The position numbers were made by a program, and so were the translations under genes. Shown piece after piece: positions 1 to 5,315 of a stretch of DNA of 6,580 nucleotides; the first letter of the stretch is position 1; every line of letters begins with the position of its first letter. The notes below the pieces were generated by a model. The model worked only from the letters and a program-made list of their open reading frames with translations. It was not told where the DNA came from and did not search any database. Location of the stretch: contig JAMORZ010000145.1 of NCBI GenBank assembly GCA_027063295.1, positions 1 to 6,580 of the forward strand, written 5' to 3'. The stretch is from Sulfurimonas sp. (GTDB taxonomy: Bacteria; Campylobacterota; Campylobacteria; Campylobacterales; Sulfurimonadaceae).

Positions 1-459
1 CGTTTGGAGATAAACTCTCTTGTTGGTAATTTTAGCATACAGGAGTTAGAGCCTCTGCTTAATCTTCCAGCAGATGAGTTGAAGTTTTTACAAAAACAAA
101 CACACCCTATGAAACTTTTTCGTGGAGATATTATGGAGCACTATCCAAAAGGGAAGCTCTTTGAGTTTGAGGGAAGTGAGCACGATTTTGAGCGTTTTAA
201 TACTCGTGATATCACTCTAACAGGTTTGTTGTGTGGAAAAAAGGTCAAACATGCTTCTGGAAGTGCTTATATCATAGAGAAAGATTTTGATGATGAGATA
301 AACGCAGAGGGTGCAAGAAGATTTGCTTGGATCTACCCTACGGATATAGAGGGGCGTTTTAACCCCATAGAAGCTCAGTATGAGCTTAACTTTACACTGC
401 CAAAAGGCTCGTATGCAACAGTACTTATTGAAGAGTTGGCAAAGCGGAAGCTTCTTTAG
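1..459 (+). CDS. truD: tRNA pseudouridine synthase D (TruD), C-terminal part, 5' end outside window
   Basis: This is the last 152 codons of a TruD-family enzyme, which isomerises uridine 13 of tRNA-Glu to pseudouridine in the cytoplasm. The reading frame is open from base 1, so the gene starts upstream of the window; a TTG at 4-6 is an internal Leu codon, not a start. The family call rests on the C-terminal pattern: a FRGDIM segment, a T-LTGLLCG segment matching the family's 'GPLWG' stretch, an E-G-RR segment (EGARRFAW), and the terminal LPKGSYATVLIEEL, which matches the typical 'LPAGSYATxLLREL' ending of TruD proteins. The catalytic Asp lies in the N-terminal part, which is not visible here. 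The gene ends in TAG at 457-459 inside a 20-bp tandem repeat. The psd gene follows on the same strand after 56 bp and may be co-transcribed. Confidence 0.88.
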   Translation, partial: RLEINSLVGNFSIQELEPLLNLPADELKFLQKQTHPMKLFRGDIMEHYPKGKLFEFEGSEHDFERFNTRDITLTGLLCGKKVKHASGSAYIIEKDFDDEINAEGARRFAWIYPTDIEGRFNPIEAQYELNFTLPKGSYATVLIEELAKRKLL

Positions 460-480
460 TAAAGCACAAGCTTCTTTAGC
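441..480. repeat. Imperfect 20-bp tandem duplication across the truD stop codon
   Basis: Bases 441-460 and 461-480 match at 17 of 20 positions and share the 12-mer aagcttctttag at 448-459 and 468-479. The first copy encodes the last TruD residues (K-R-K-L-L-stop); the second lies entirely in the intergenic space. The form suggests a local slippage duplication rather than a functional site. Confidence 0.8.
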
Positions 481-504
481 AAAAAAGAAAGATAAATTAA
501 AAAA

Positions 505-510
505 AGAGGA
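505..510 (+). promoter_or_regulatory. Ribosome binding site of psd
   Basis: AGAGGA lies 5 nt before the ATG at 516 and supports that start codon. The upstream stretch 481-504 is almost pure A/T with no convincing -35/-10 pair, so psd may be transcribed with truD. Confidence 0.7.
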
Positions 511-515
511 TTATA

Positions 516-1340
516 ATGGAGAAAAGACATATAACATCAGCGATTTCGCAAACATTTGGAAAGTTTGCTTCCAAAGAGTTTCCTACATGGTTTCAAAAGA
601 TAGTCAATAAAAGCTATGTCTCACTAATGGGACTTGATATGAGTGAGTTTAGAGATGCAAGTTCTTACAAGTCACTTAATGCACTTTTTACCCGTCACTT
701 AAGAGAGCCACGCCACTTCTCACTCGATGCAAAAGATTTTATTTCGCCATGTGATGCACTTATCTCTGAGTGCGGAGAGATAAAAGAGGATTATGCACTT
801 CAAATCAAGGGTATGCGTTACAAGTGTGATGAGCTTTTGGGTGAGCATTTTAGTGAAGAGGAAAAGAGTGTTATCTCTGATGGGACTTTTGTGAACTTTT
901 ATCTCTCTCCAAAAGATTATCACCGTTATCATATCCCAACAAACCTCAAAGTGCACAAAGCTGTACATATACCTGGGAAGTTTTATCCTGTAAATTTTCC
1001 ATCGCTTAAAAAACGTCTTAATCTTTTCATAGAGAATGAGCGTGTAGTTTTAGAGTGTGAAACAACGGATGGCAAAAAGTTTTTTATGGTGCTTGTGAGT
1101 GCTTTGAATGTTGGTGTGATGAAAGTTGCGTTTGAGCCTCGCATACAAACAAATGCAGATGTTACAACACCTCAGGTGTATGAGTTTGAAGATCTTTATC
1201 TTGACAAGGGTGATGATTTTGGATGTTTTGAGATGGGTTCAACTATTGTGATCCTTGCACAAAAAGATATGTTAGAGCTTAACATAAAAGCAGGGGAGAA
1301 GGTGAAATTTGCTCAGAGCATAGCAAAACTCAAGGGATAA
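516..1340 (+). CDS. psd: Phosphatidylserine decarboxylase proenzyme
   Basis: This 274-aa protein converts phosphatidylserine to phosphatidylethanolamine at the inner membrane, the last step of PE synthesis. The family signatures are in order: SPCDA at 77-81 with Asp80, DYHRYHIP at 134-141 with His136 and His139, a central VHIPGKFYPVN region at 150-160, and the self-cleavage site Gly-Ser-Thr at 241-243 near the C-terminus. In this family the chain is cut between that Gly and Ser, and Ser242 becomes the pyruvoyl group of the small alpha subunit, here about 33 residues. Asp, His and Ser form the self-cleavage triad. The site reads MGST rather than the common LGST, which should be compatible with function. 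Length and motif order fit the short bacterial form. The start is fixed by a ribosome binding site 5 nt upstream, and the stop codon lies inside a terminator hairpin. Confidence 0.95.
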   Translation: MEKRHITSAISQTFGKFASKEFPTWFQKIVNKSYVSLMGLDMSEFRDASSYKSLNALFTRHLREPRHFSLDAKDFISPCDALISECGEIKEDYALQIKGMRYKCDELLGEHFSEEEKSVISDGTFVNFYLSPKDYHRYHIPTNLKVHKAVHIPGKFYPVNFPSLKKRLNLFIENERVVLECETTDGKKFFMVLVSALNVGVMKVAFEPRIQTNADVTTPQVYEFEDLYLDKGDDFGCFEMGSTIVILAQKDMLELNIKAGEKVKFAQSIAKLKG

Positions 1341-1365
1341 AAAGAGGCTATTTTTCCTCTTTTTT
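1339..1365. terminator. Bidirectional intrinsic terminator between psd and the 35-aa gene
   Basis: A perfect 9-bp stem (1339-1347 with 1356-1364) closes an 8-nt loop (1348-1355). On the + strand the right arm runs into a T stretch ending at 1365; on the minus strand the stem is followed by TTTTTATC. The left arm includes the last two bases of the psd TAA. The stop codon of the convergent small gene lies in the loop at 1348-1350. It should serve both transcripts. Confidence 0.72.
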
Positions 1366-1455
1366 CCCTTTGAGTACTACAAAAAAAACAACAGCAATAA
1401 CAACAAAAATAGCGATTCTAAGTGTTAAAGTGGTTATATCAGTTGTATCATTCAT
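1348..1455 (-). CDS. Small single-span membrane protein, 35 aa, function unknown
   Basis: This short reading frame has an ATG at 1455-1453 and a TAG at 1350-1348. The protein starts MNDTTD, has an uninterrupted hydrophobic stretch at residues 14-28 rich in Ile, Val, Phe and Ala, and ends with the charged tail KGKKEEK. The basic residues after the helix predict a C-in, N-out orientation in the inner membrane. Support for a real gene is the strong Shine-Dalgarno AAAGGAG 5 nt before the ATG, an extended -10 box further upstream, and a terminator at its end. It lies 44 bp downstream of the flavoprotein gene on the same strand, so read-through transcription is also possible. I do not recognise the family. 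Small proteins of this build are often subunits or regulators of membrane complexes, but nothing here names a partner. Confidence 0.68.
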   Translation of the reverse strand: MNDTTDITTLTLRIAIFVVIAVVFFVVLKGKKEEK

Positions 1456-1460
1456 GTTAC

Positions 1461-1467
1461 TCCTTTA
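1461..1467 (-). promoter_or_regulatory. Strong ribosome binding site of the 35-aa gene
   Basis: On the minus strand the sequence AAAGGAG followed by TAACA leads into the ATG. This is the closest match to the Shine-Dalgarno consensus in the window and the main reason to regard the small frame as translated. Confidence 0.72.
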
Positions 1468-1486
1468 GATAGTAAAAATATTTCGT

Positions 1487-1495
1487 ATCATAACA
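1487..1495 (-). promoter_or_regulatory. Candidate extended -10 promoter for the 35-aa gene
   Basis: The minus strand reads TGTTATGAT, a match to the extended -10 form TGnTATnnT. It begins 5 nt after the stop of the flavoprotein gene. Transcription would start near 1480 and give a leader of about 25 nt carrying the ribosome binding site. No -35 box is evident, as is usual in Campylobacterota. The same 9-base pattern precedes the secreted-protein gene at 5892-5900. Confidence 0.42.
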
Positions 1496-1499
1496 TAAC

Positions 1500-2729
1500 T
1501 TAGAGAAGTTTTCCTGCAAGATATCCACTTGAAAAACTCCATTGAAGATTGTACCCTCCACATGGACCATCTATGTTAAGAACTTCTCCACAAAAATAAA
1601 CTCCCTTTATAAGCTTACTTTGCATTGTCTTTGGATCAACCTCTTTGAGTTTAATCCCTCCACGAGTGATCATAGCCATCTCAAATCCATTGTGGTTGTT
1701 GATAGTCAGAGGAGTAGCTGCTAAAATCTTTACAAGTTTTGCTTTGGTATGACCTGGCTGTTTCTTGAGTGTGATATCTGGATCTGCATCTGCAAGTTTA
1801 CAAAGCTGAAGTGCTAGTGGTTGTGGTAAAAGGGTGCTGGTAAGTTCAAGTGTACTAAGGGTGCTGTCTTGCTTTTTAAAATGTTGTAAAATTTCATCTT
1901 GATTTTTTTTCTGTGTAAGTTGCATAGTGATGGGAACTTCCCCATACTTATGCAGTAGTGGTGTGATCTCACGTGCAAAATCAAGGACAACAGGTCCTCT
2001 GATACCTGTTTTTGTAAAGATAAGATCTCCTGTTGCTTTGAGCTTTTTATGTTTTTTTAGATCTACTTGAAGTTGTACTTTTGCGATTGTATCTGCTCGA
2101 CACTCTGCGACCCAGCTCTCTTTTGTTTTAAGTGGTGTCATTGCAGGATAAAGTGGAGTGATGGTGTGTCCTAATGCTTGAGCAAGTTTATACCCATCAC
2201 CCTCTGCACCTAGTGTAGGATAACCAAGTCCCCCAGTAGCAACAATAACATTTGAAGCATCAAAGTGTGTGTCTTGAGTCTGAACTCCAGTAACTTTCTT
2301 TTCATAGTATAAAATCTTTTGAACTTTTTGTTGTGTATGCAGTGTTATGCCAACTCTGTTCATCTCTTGTTTTAGTGCTTCGATGATGGTGCTAGAGGAG
2401 TGTGAAGTTGGAAAGATTCTAAATCCATCTGGTGAATGTGTATCTACTCCAATCTCAGCAAAAAATGAGACAAGTGCATCTTTATCAAAAGCTTCAAGAG
2501 CATCTCTCATAAAACGACCATCTTTGCCAAATCTTGACATAAACTCATCATTGTCAAGTGTATTTGTAAGATTACAACGACCTCCACCTGTTGCTTTGAG
2601 TTTCGCAGATATTTGTGAGAGTTTTTCTAAAAGGAGTACTTTTTTTCCATCTCGTGCTGCAACGATTGCTGCCATAATACCAGCTGCACCACTTCCAATA
2701 ACAATAAGATCATATTTTTCTCTATTCAT
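1500..2729 (-). CDS. HI0933/YhiN-family FAD-dependent oxidoreductase
   Basis: This 409-aa flavoprotein is of the HI0933-like type, often labelled 'aminoacetone oxidase family FAD-binding enzyme' or 'NAD(P)/FAD-dependent oxidoreductase'. The N-terminus carries the Rossmann dinucleotide-binding motif GSGAAG (12-17) with an acidic residue in LLLEK (33-37). It is followed by the family signature GGGRCNLTN (48-56), a second FAD-contact segment VIVATGGLGYP (161-171), a TGDLIFTKTGIRGP segment (233-246), and the C-terminal TRGGI (355-359) and GEVLNIDGPCGGYNLQWSFSSG (381-402) stretch typical of the family. Length is normal for the family. The physiological substrate is not established. The protein has no signal peptide, so it is probably cytoplasmic. 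The ATG at 2729 fits the position of the FAD motif, although no Shine-Dalgarno precedes it; the mRNA may have little or no leader. It diverges from the DTW gene. Confidence 0.92.
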   Translation of the reverse strand: MNREKYDLIVIGSGAAGIMAAIVAARDGKKVLLLEKLSQISAKLKATGGGRCNLTNTLDNDEFMSRFGKDGRFMRDALEAFDKDALVSFFAEIGVDTHSPDGFRIFPTSHSSSTIIEALKQEMNRVGITLHTQQKVQKILYYEKKVTGVQTQDTHFDASNVIVATGGLGYPTLGAEGDGYKLAQALGHTITPLYPAMTPLKTKESWVAECRADTIAKVQLQVDLKKHKKLKATGDLIFTKTGIRGPVVLDFAREITPLLHKYGEVPITMQLTQKKNQDEILQHFKKQDSTLSTLELTSTLLPQPLALQLCKLADADPDITLKKQPGHTKAKLVKILAATPLTINNHNGFEMAMITRGGIKLKEVDPKTMQSKLIKGVYFCGEVLNIDGPCGGYNLQWSFSSGYLAGKLL

Positions 2730-2755
2730 ACTTATATTTTAGTATAATTTCTCTG
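2730..2755. promoter_or_regulatory. 26-bp divergent promoter with overlapping -10 boxes
   Basis: The whole gap between the two start codons is 26 bp. On the + strand a perfect TATAAT (2743-2748) is followed by exactly 7 nt and then the ATG at 2756. On the minus strand TATACT (2746-2741) and TAAAAT (2741-2736) lie 11 and 6 nt before the ATG at 2729. Neither gene has a Shine-Dalgarno in the gap. Transcription from these boxes would start at or within a few bases of the start codons. The opposed -10 boxes share bases 2743-2746, so the two promoters should exclude one another. Confidence 0.55.
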
Positions 2756-3433
2756 ATGAAAACATATTATGGTGATCGGGAAAAATGTTATAAGTGTTAT
2801 AGACCAAAAAGCTCGTGTATGTGTGGTTACATTACATCTTTGCAAACACAGACAAAGTTTGTGATATTGATGCACCCAAAAGAGTTTAAAAAAGTTAAGA
2901 ACAATACAGGTTTTTTTACACACCTTTCTCTTAAAAATTCAGAAGTTTTTGTTGGTATCGATTTTTCAAACCATAATACTATAAATGATATCATTGCAAC
3001 ACACGAGAGCTATATTTTGTTTCCATCTGAGGATGCACTCAATCTTACAAAAACAAAGCCTCATCAAACAACAAAACCTTTGGCGATTTTTTTGATAGAC
3101 TCAACATGGGCATGTGCAAAAAAGATTTTTCAAAGCAGTATAAATCTTCAAAAACTAAAGCATATGAGTTTTACAACATCAAGAGAGTCTTTGTATCAGA
3201 TAAAACAACAACCTCAAAAGAACTACCTCTCAACCATAGAGTCAACACTTGTAGTTTTGGAATTGTTACAATCTTACGAGATAGAAAAGTTTGAAGCAGG
3301 GGATTTAGAGGGGTTTTTAGAGCCTTTTTTCAAAATGATAGAGTACCAAAAATCTCTTATAGAAAACCCACTCTCAAATGCAGTGCGTTTTAAGAGGCAT
3401 GTACCTAAGGGTGGAGAATCCACTCAGAGATAG
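2756..3433 (+). CDS. DTW-domain tRNA-uridine aminocarboxypropyltransferase (TapT/TuaA-like)
   Basis: This 225-aa cytoplasmic protein has the DTW-domain layout. Members of this family transfer the 3-amino-3-carboxypropyl group of S-adenosylmethionine to a tRNA uridine, forming acp3U. Visible features in order are a Cys cluster C11-C14-C21-C23 that probably binds zinc, the HPKE segment at 40-43 followed by NTG at 50-52, the LFPSEDA segment at 88-94, the signature motif Asp-Ser-Thr-Trp at 115-118 (the D-x-T-W that names the family), and YLSTIES at 157-163. The Cys cluster starts at residue 11, so the ATG at 2756 is the natural start. No Shine-Dalgarno is present and TATAAT lies 7 nt upstream, pointing to a leaderless mRNA. 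The 3' end overlaps the convergent cytochrome gene by 29 bp. Which tRNA is modified cannot be told from the sequence. Confidence 0.9.
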   Translation: MKTYYGDREKCYKCYRPKSSCMCGYITSLQTQTKFVILMHPKEFKKVKNNTGFFTHLSLKNSEVFVGIDFSNHNTINDIIATHESYILFPSEDALNLTKTKPHQTTKPLAIFLIDSTWACAKKIFQSSINLQKLKHMSFTTSRESLYQIKQQPQKNYLSTIESTLVVLELLQSYEIEKFEAGDLEGFLEPFFKMIEYQKSLIENPLSNAVRFKRHVPKGGESTQR

Positions 3434-4103
3434 TATGGAGTTCCTCATCTGTTAGGTTTTTAAATGGAGGCATCACCCCGTGTGCTTCTTTCCATTTCCC
3501 TTTTGAACCATTTTGGATACTTTTTATGATGATAGAGTTATCGTTTTTGTAAAGAGTTCGTATCTTCTCAAAAGATGGACCAACAGTAGATGTTGTTTGC
3601 TTATGACACCCTAAACAGTTGTTTTTGAGTGCAAGCTGTTGCCCCTTTGGCATCGCTTTGAGTTTGTTCATTGCAGCTTGTTCTTTCATAAGGTTTTCTT
3701 GTGTAAAGTGTGCAAATATATACCGAGCAATCGCATCTAATTCATCTTGTGTTACTTTACCTTTTTGAGATGGCATTACACCATAACTCTCTAAACTTTT
3801 CTTATCACAGTAGGATTTGGAAGCTGAAGGATTGATAACATAGTCTTTAACAAAGTCGATCGATTTTGAAACTCTTTGGCTCTCATCATTTACTTTAGTA
3901 AAATTGACAATATGAAACGCAACGGCCATCATTGGTGGTGCAACTTCATCTTCAAAAGTTTTTGGTGGAAGGTCTAGATTATGGCAAGAGCTGCATTTTT
4001 GTTCAAGGAGAGCTTTACCATTGAGTTGCTTATGTTTTTCTTGGGAGTTACACCCTCCTAAAAACAGGAGAAGTGTAGTAAATAGAAGAAGATTTTTTAA
4101 CAT
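3405..4103 (-). CDS. Diheme cytochrome c lipoprotein
   Basis: This 232-aa protein begins with a short hydrophobic signal ending in the lipobox LGGC, so Cys18 should be lipidated and anchor it on the periplasmic face of a membrane. Two class I cytochrome c domains follow. Heme 1 binds at CSSCH (37-41) and heme 2 at CLGCH (163-167). Each is followed by a GVMP motif (Met110 and Met211) that probably supplies the sixth iron ligand, then by a closing helix (DELDAIARYIF and DEELHTISEWIL). The first domain is longer than usual, with an insert at about 45-100 that contains one extra Cys at 99. The expected role is electron transfer in the periplasm; partners are unknown. Its ATG directly follows the TAG of the preceding gene, so translation is probably coupled. 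The 3' end overlaps the DTW gene, and I see no intrinsic terminator. Confidence 0.92.
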   Translation of the reverse strand: MLKNLLLFTTLLLFLGGCNSQEKHKQLNGKALLEQKCSSCHNLDLPPKTFEDEVAPPMMAVAFHIVNFTKVNDESQRVSKSIDFVKDYVINPSASKSYCDKKSLESYGVMPSQKGKVTQDELDAIARYIFAHFTQENLMKEQAAMNKLKAMPKGQQLALKNNCLGCHKQTTSTVGPSFEKIRTLYKNDNSIIIKSIQNGSKGKWKEAHGVMPPFKNLTDEELHTISEWILHP

Positions 4104-4508
4104 CTATTTGTTTTTAAGTGCTTTTACCCACTCTTGCATAACAAGTGAAAGTTGTTCGTTTGGAGCTTCCATAAATGCAATATGAAATCCACCATCAGTT
4201 TCAGTAACACCGATGCTTCTTGGTCTTGCTGCTAAGATTTTTGGATTTGGAATCTGTTTTCCAAAACAAAAAATAATGTTCTTTGCATCTTTGATATCTT
4301 CACTGATTGTAGAATCTTCTAAAGATTGTGTATGTGAAAAATGGTCAAAAATAGCTATGTAAGCTGCAACTGGATGTGTATCGATTTTTGTTTTAAAATA
4401 AGAGATAATCTCATCAACATTAGCATAAGTTGTTTCATCTTTAGAGATCTCAAGAGAGAGAACAGGGTATTTGTCTAAAAGGTTTGTTTTTGTCATTGTC
4501 ATATCCAT
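4104..4508 (-). CDS. Conserved small cytoplasmic protein of unknown function, coupled to the cytochrome c gene
   Basis: This protein of about 134 aa has no signal peptide or membrane segment and so is probably cytoplasmic. Notable stretches are THPVAAYIAIFDHFSHT, a DAKNIIFCFGKQIPNPKILA segment, and RPRSIGV. It looks like a conserved Campylobacterota protein, possibly the one filed as DUF6858; that is recollection and I could not check it. No catalytic motif is evident. The start is uncertain: ATG codons at 4508, 4502 and 4496 are all in frame, a TTG at 4511 is unlikely, and no strong Shine-Dalgarno decides. The best weak match, GGA 7 nt before 4496, would give a protein beginning MTKTN. The TAG stop at 4106-4104 touches the cytochrome ATG with no gap, so the two proteins are probably made from one transcript. 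Confidence 0.75.
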   Translation of the reverse strand: MDMTMTKTNLLDKYPVLSLEISKDETTYANVDEIISYFKTKIDTHPVAAYIAIFDHFSHTQSLEDSTISEDIKDAKNIIFCFGKQIPNPKILAARPRSIGVTETDGGFHIAFMEAPNEQLSLVMQEWVKALKNK

Positions 4509-4511
4509 CAA

Positions 4512-4570
4512 ATAATTTATGACATTTTAACTTATAATTGTTATAAAAAAATAAAATAGAGAAGATTAGA
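4512..4570 (-). promoter_or_regulatory. AT-rich promoter region of the unknown-protein/cytochrome operon
   Basis: This stretch is nearly all A/T. On the minus strand, possible -10 boxes are TATAAG (4536-4531) and TAAAAT (4529-4524), preceded by T-runs at 4544-4558. The 15-bp element TTATAA-ttg-TTATAA (4532-4546) overlaps the first of them. Any of these would give a leader of roughly 15 nt or less without a Shine-Dalgarno. I cannot decide which is used. Confidence 0.35.
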
Positions 4571-4610
4571 TTGACGATTTAAGTTAAAATATAGAAATTT
4601 AAACCGTCAA
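4571..4610. terminator. Inverted repeat after yggS, likely terminator
   Basis: Arms 4571-4585 and 4596-4610 pair over 15 positions around a 10-nt loop. The outer six pairs (TTGACG/CGTCAA) are perfect; further in, each strand's RNA has one G-U pair and one mismatch. The repeat starts 12 nt after the yggS stop codon. On the minus strand it is followed by a pyrimidine-rich but interrupted stretch (TCTAATCTTCTCTATTTTA), weaker than a classic U-tract; on the + strand by TTTT at 4611-4614. A terminator for yggS is the simplest reading; an operator for the downstream operon is an alternative. Confidence 0.5.
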
Positions 4611-4622
4611 TTTTAGCGAAGA

Positions 4623-5297
4623 TTATTTGTTAAACATCAAAGAGCCAAGACGAACCATATTGGATCCACACTCTATAGCGAGCTCAAAATCACCACTCAT
4701 CCCCATAGAACAGATGGTAGCACCTTTGAGTTCTTTGTAGATCGAGTGTGTGAGTTCAAAGCTTTTTCTAACAAGTGTTTTATCTTCACTATGTGCACCG
4801 ATACTCATCACCCCTTTAAGGTTGATGTTTGGACACTCTTGTGAGATTTGTTCATATATCTCTTTTGCTACTTCTGGCATAACACCATGTTTACTTTCCT
4901 CTTTTGCAGAGTTGATTTGAAGCAGACAATCAAGACTCATCTCTTTTGCTACAAGCTTCTTTTGTAGTTCATGAGCAAGTTCTAAAGAATCAAGAGCTTG
5001 AAAGAGGGTAGGATCTATATCAAGAAGATTATTGATCTTGTTTTTTTGTAAGTTACCAACAAAATGCCACTCAAGTGGGAACTCTTCTAGCTCTTGCGTT
5101 TTAGCTTTAAGATCTTGTACTTTGTTTTCTCCAAAAGCACGTTGCCCTATCTTGTAAAGTACTTCTATCTCTTGAGAAGTTGAATACTTTGAGATAGCTA
5201 CTATCTTGACAATATGATGTGCACTTACCTTTAAGCGGGCACTCTCAACTCTGCGGATGATATCATCGATATATATTTTGTACTCAGTTTGTGTCAT
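4623..5297 (-). CDS. yggS: YggS/PLPBP family pyridoxal-phosphate homeostasis protein
   Basis: This 224-aa cytoplasmic protein binds pyridoxal 5'-phosphate and helps balance free vitamin B6 and some amino acid pools; the family has no proven enzyme activity. The fold is a single alanine-racemase-type TIM barrel. The PLP lysine is Lys37 in AISKYS. The next conserved blocks are FGENKVQD (55-62), EWHFVGNLQKNK (76-87), the SKHGV segment (135-139), GVMSIGAHS (162-170), and the C-terminal SMGMSGDFELAI (197-208) and GSNMVRLGS (211-219) that hold the cofactor phosphate. Length is normal. An AGAGAGGA run sits 12 nt before the ATG, a rather long spacing. The gap to the upstream secreted-protein gene is 18 bp, so the two are probably in one operon. 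An inverted repeat follows the stop codon. Confidence 0.95.
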   Translation of the reverse strand: MTQTEYKIYIDDIIRRVESARLKVSAHHIVKIVAISKYSTSQEIEVLYKIGQRAFGENKVQDLKAKTQELEEFPLEWHFVGNLQKNKINNLLDIDPTLFQALDSLELAHELQKKLVAKEMSLDCLLQINSAKEESKHGVMPEVAKEIYEQISQECPNINLKGVMSIGAHSEDKTLVRKSFELTHSIYKELKGATICSMGMSGDFELAIECGSNMVRLGSLMFNK

Positions 5298-5315
5298 TAA
5301 GTTGTTATATCCTCT

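Noticed and set aside
380..610. 76-codon + strand frame spanning the truD end and psd start
   Set aside because: It overlaps two well-supported genes in another frame and has no recognisable features.
2347..2742. 131-codon open frame on the + strand opposite the start of the flavoprotein gene
   Set aside because: It lies antisense to the highly conserved FAD-binding region, has no ribosome binding site, and its translation resembles no protein family. It is a mirror of the real gene's codon pattern.
3409..3425. Hairpin GGGTGGA-gaa-TCCACTC as terminator for the DTW gene
   Set aside because: It lies before the DTW stop codon, has no following T-run, and the minus-strand version has a mismatch. 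It is better explained by coding constraints on both strands.
4571..4610. TTGACG arms read as -35 boxes of a sigma-70 promoter
   Set aside because: No -10 box sits at 16-18 bp spacing on either strand, and Campylobacterota promoters rarely rely on a -35 box.
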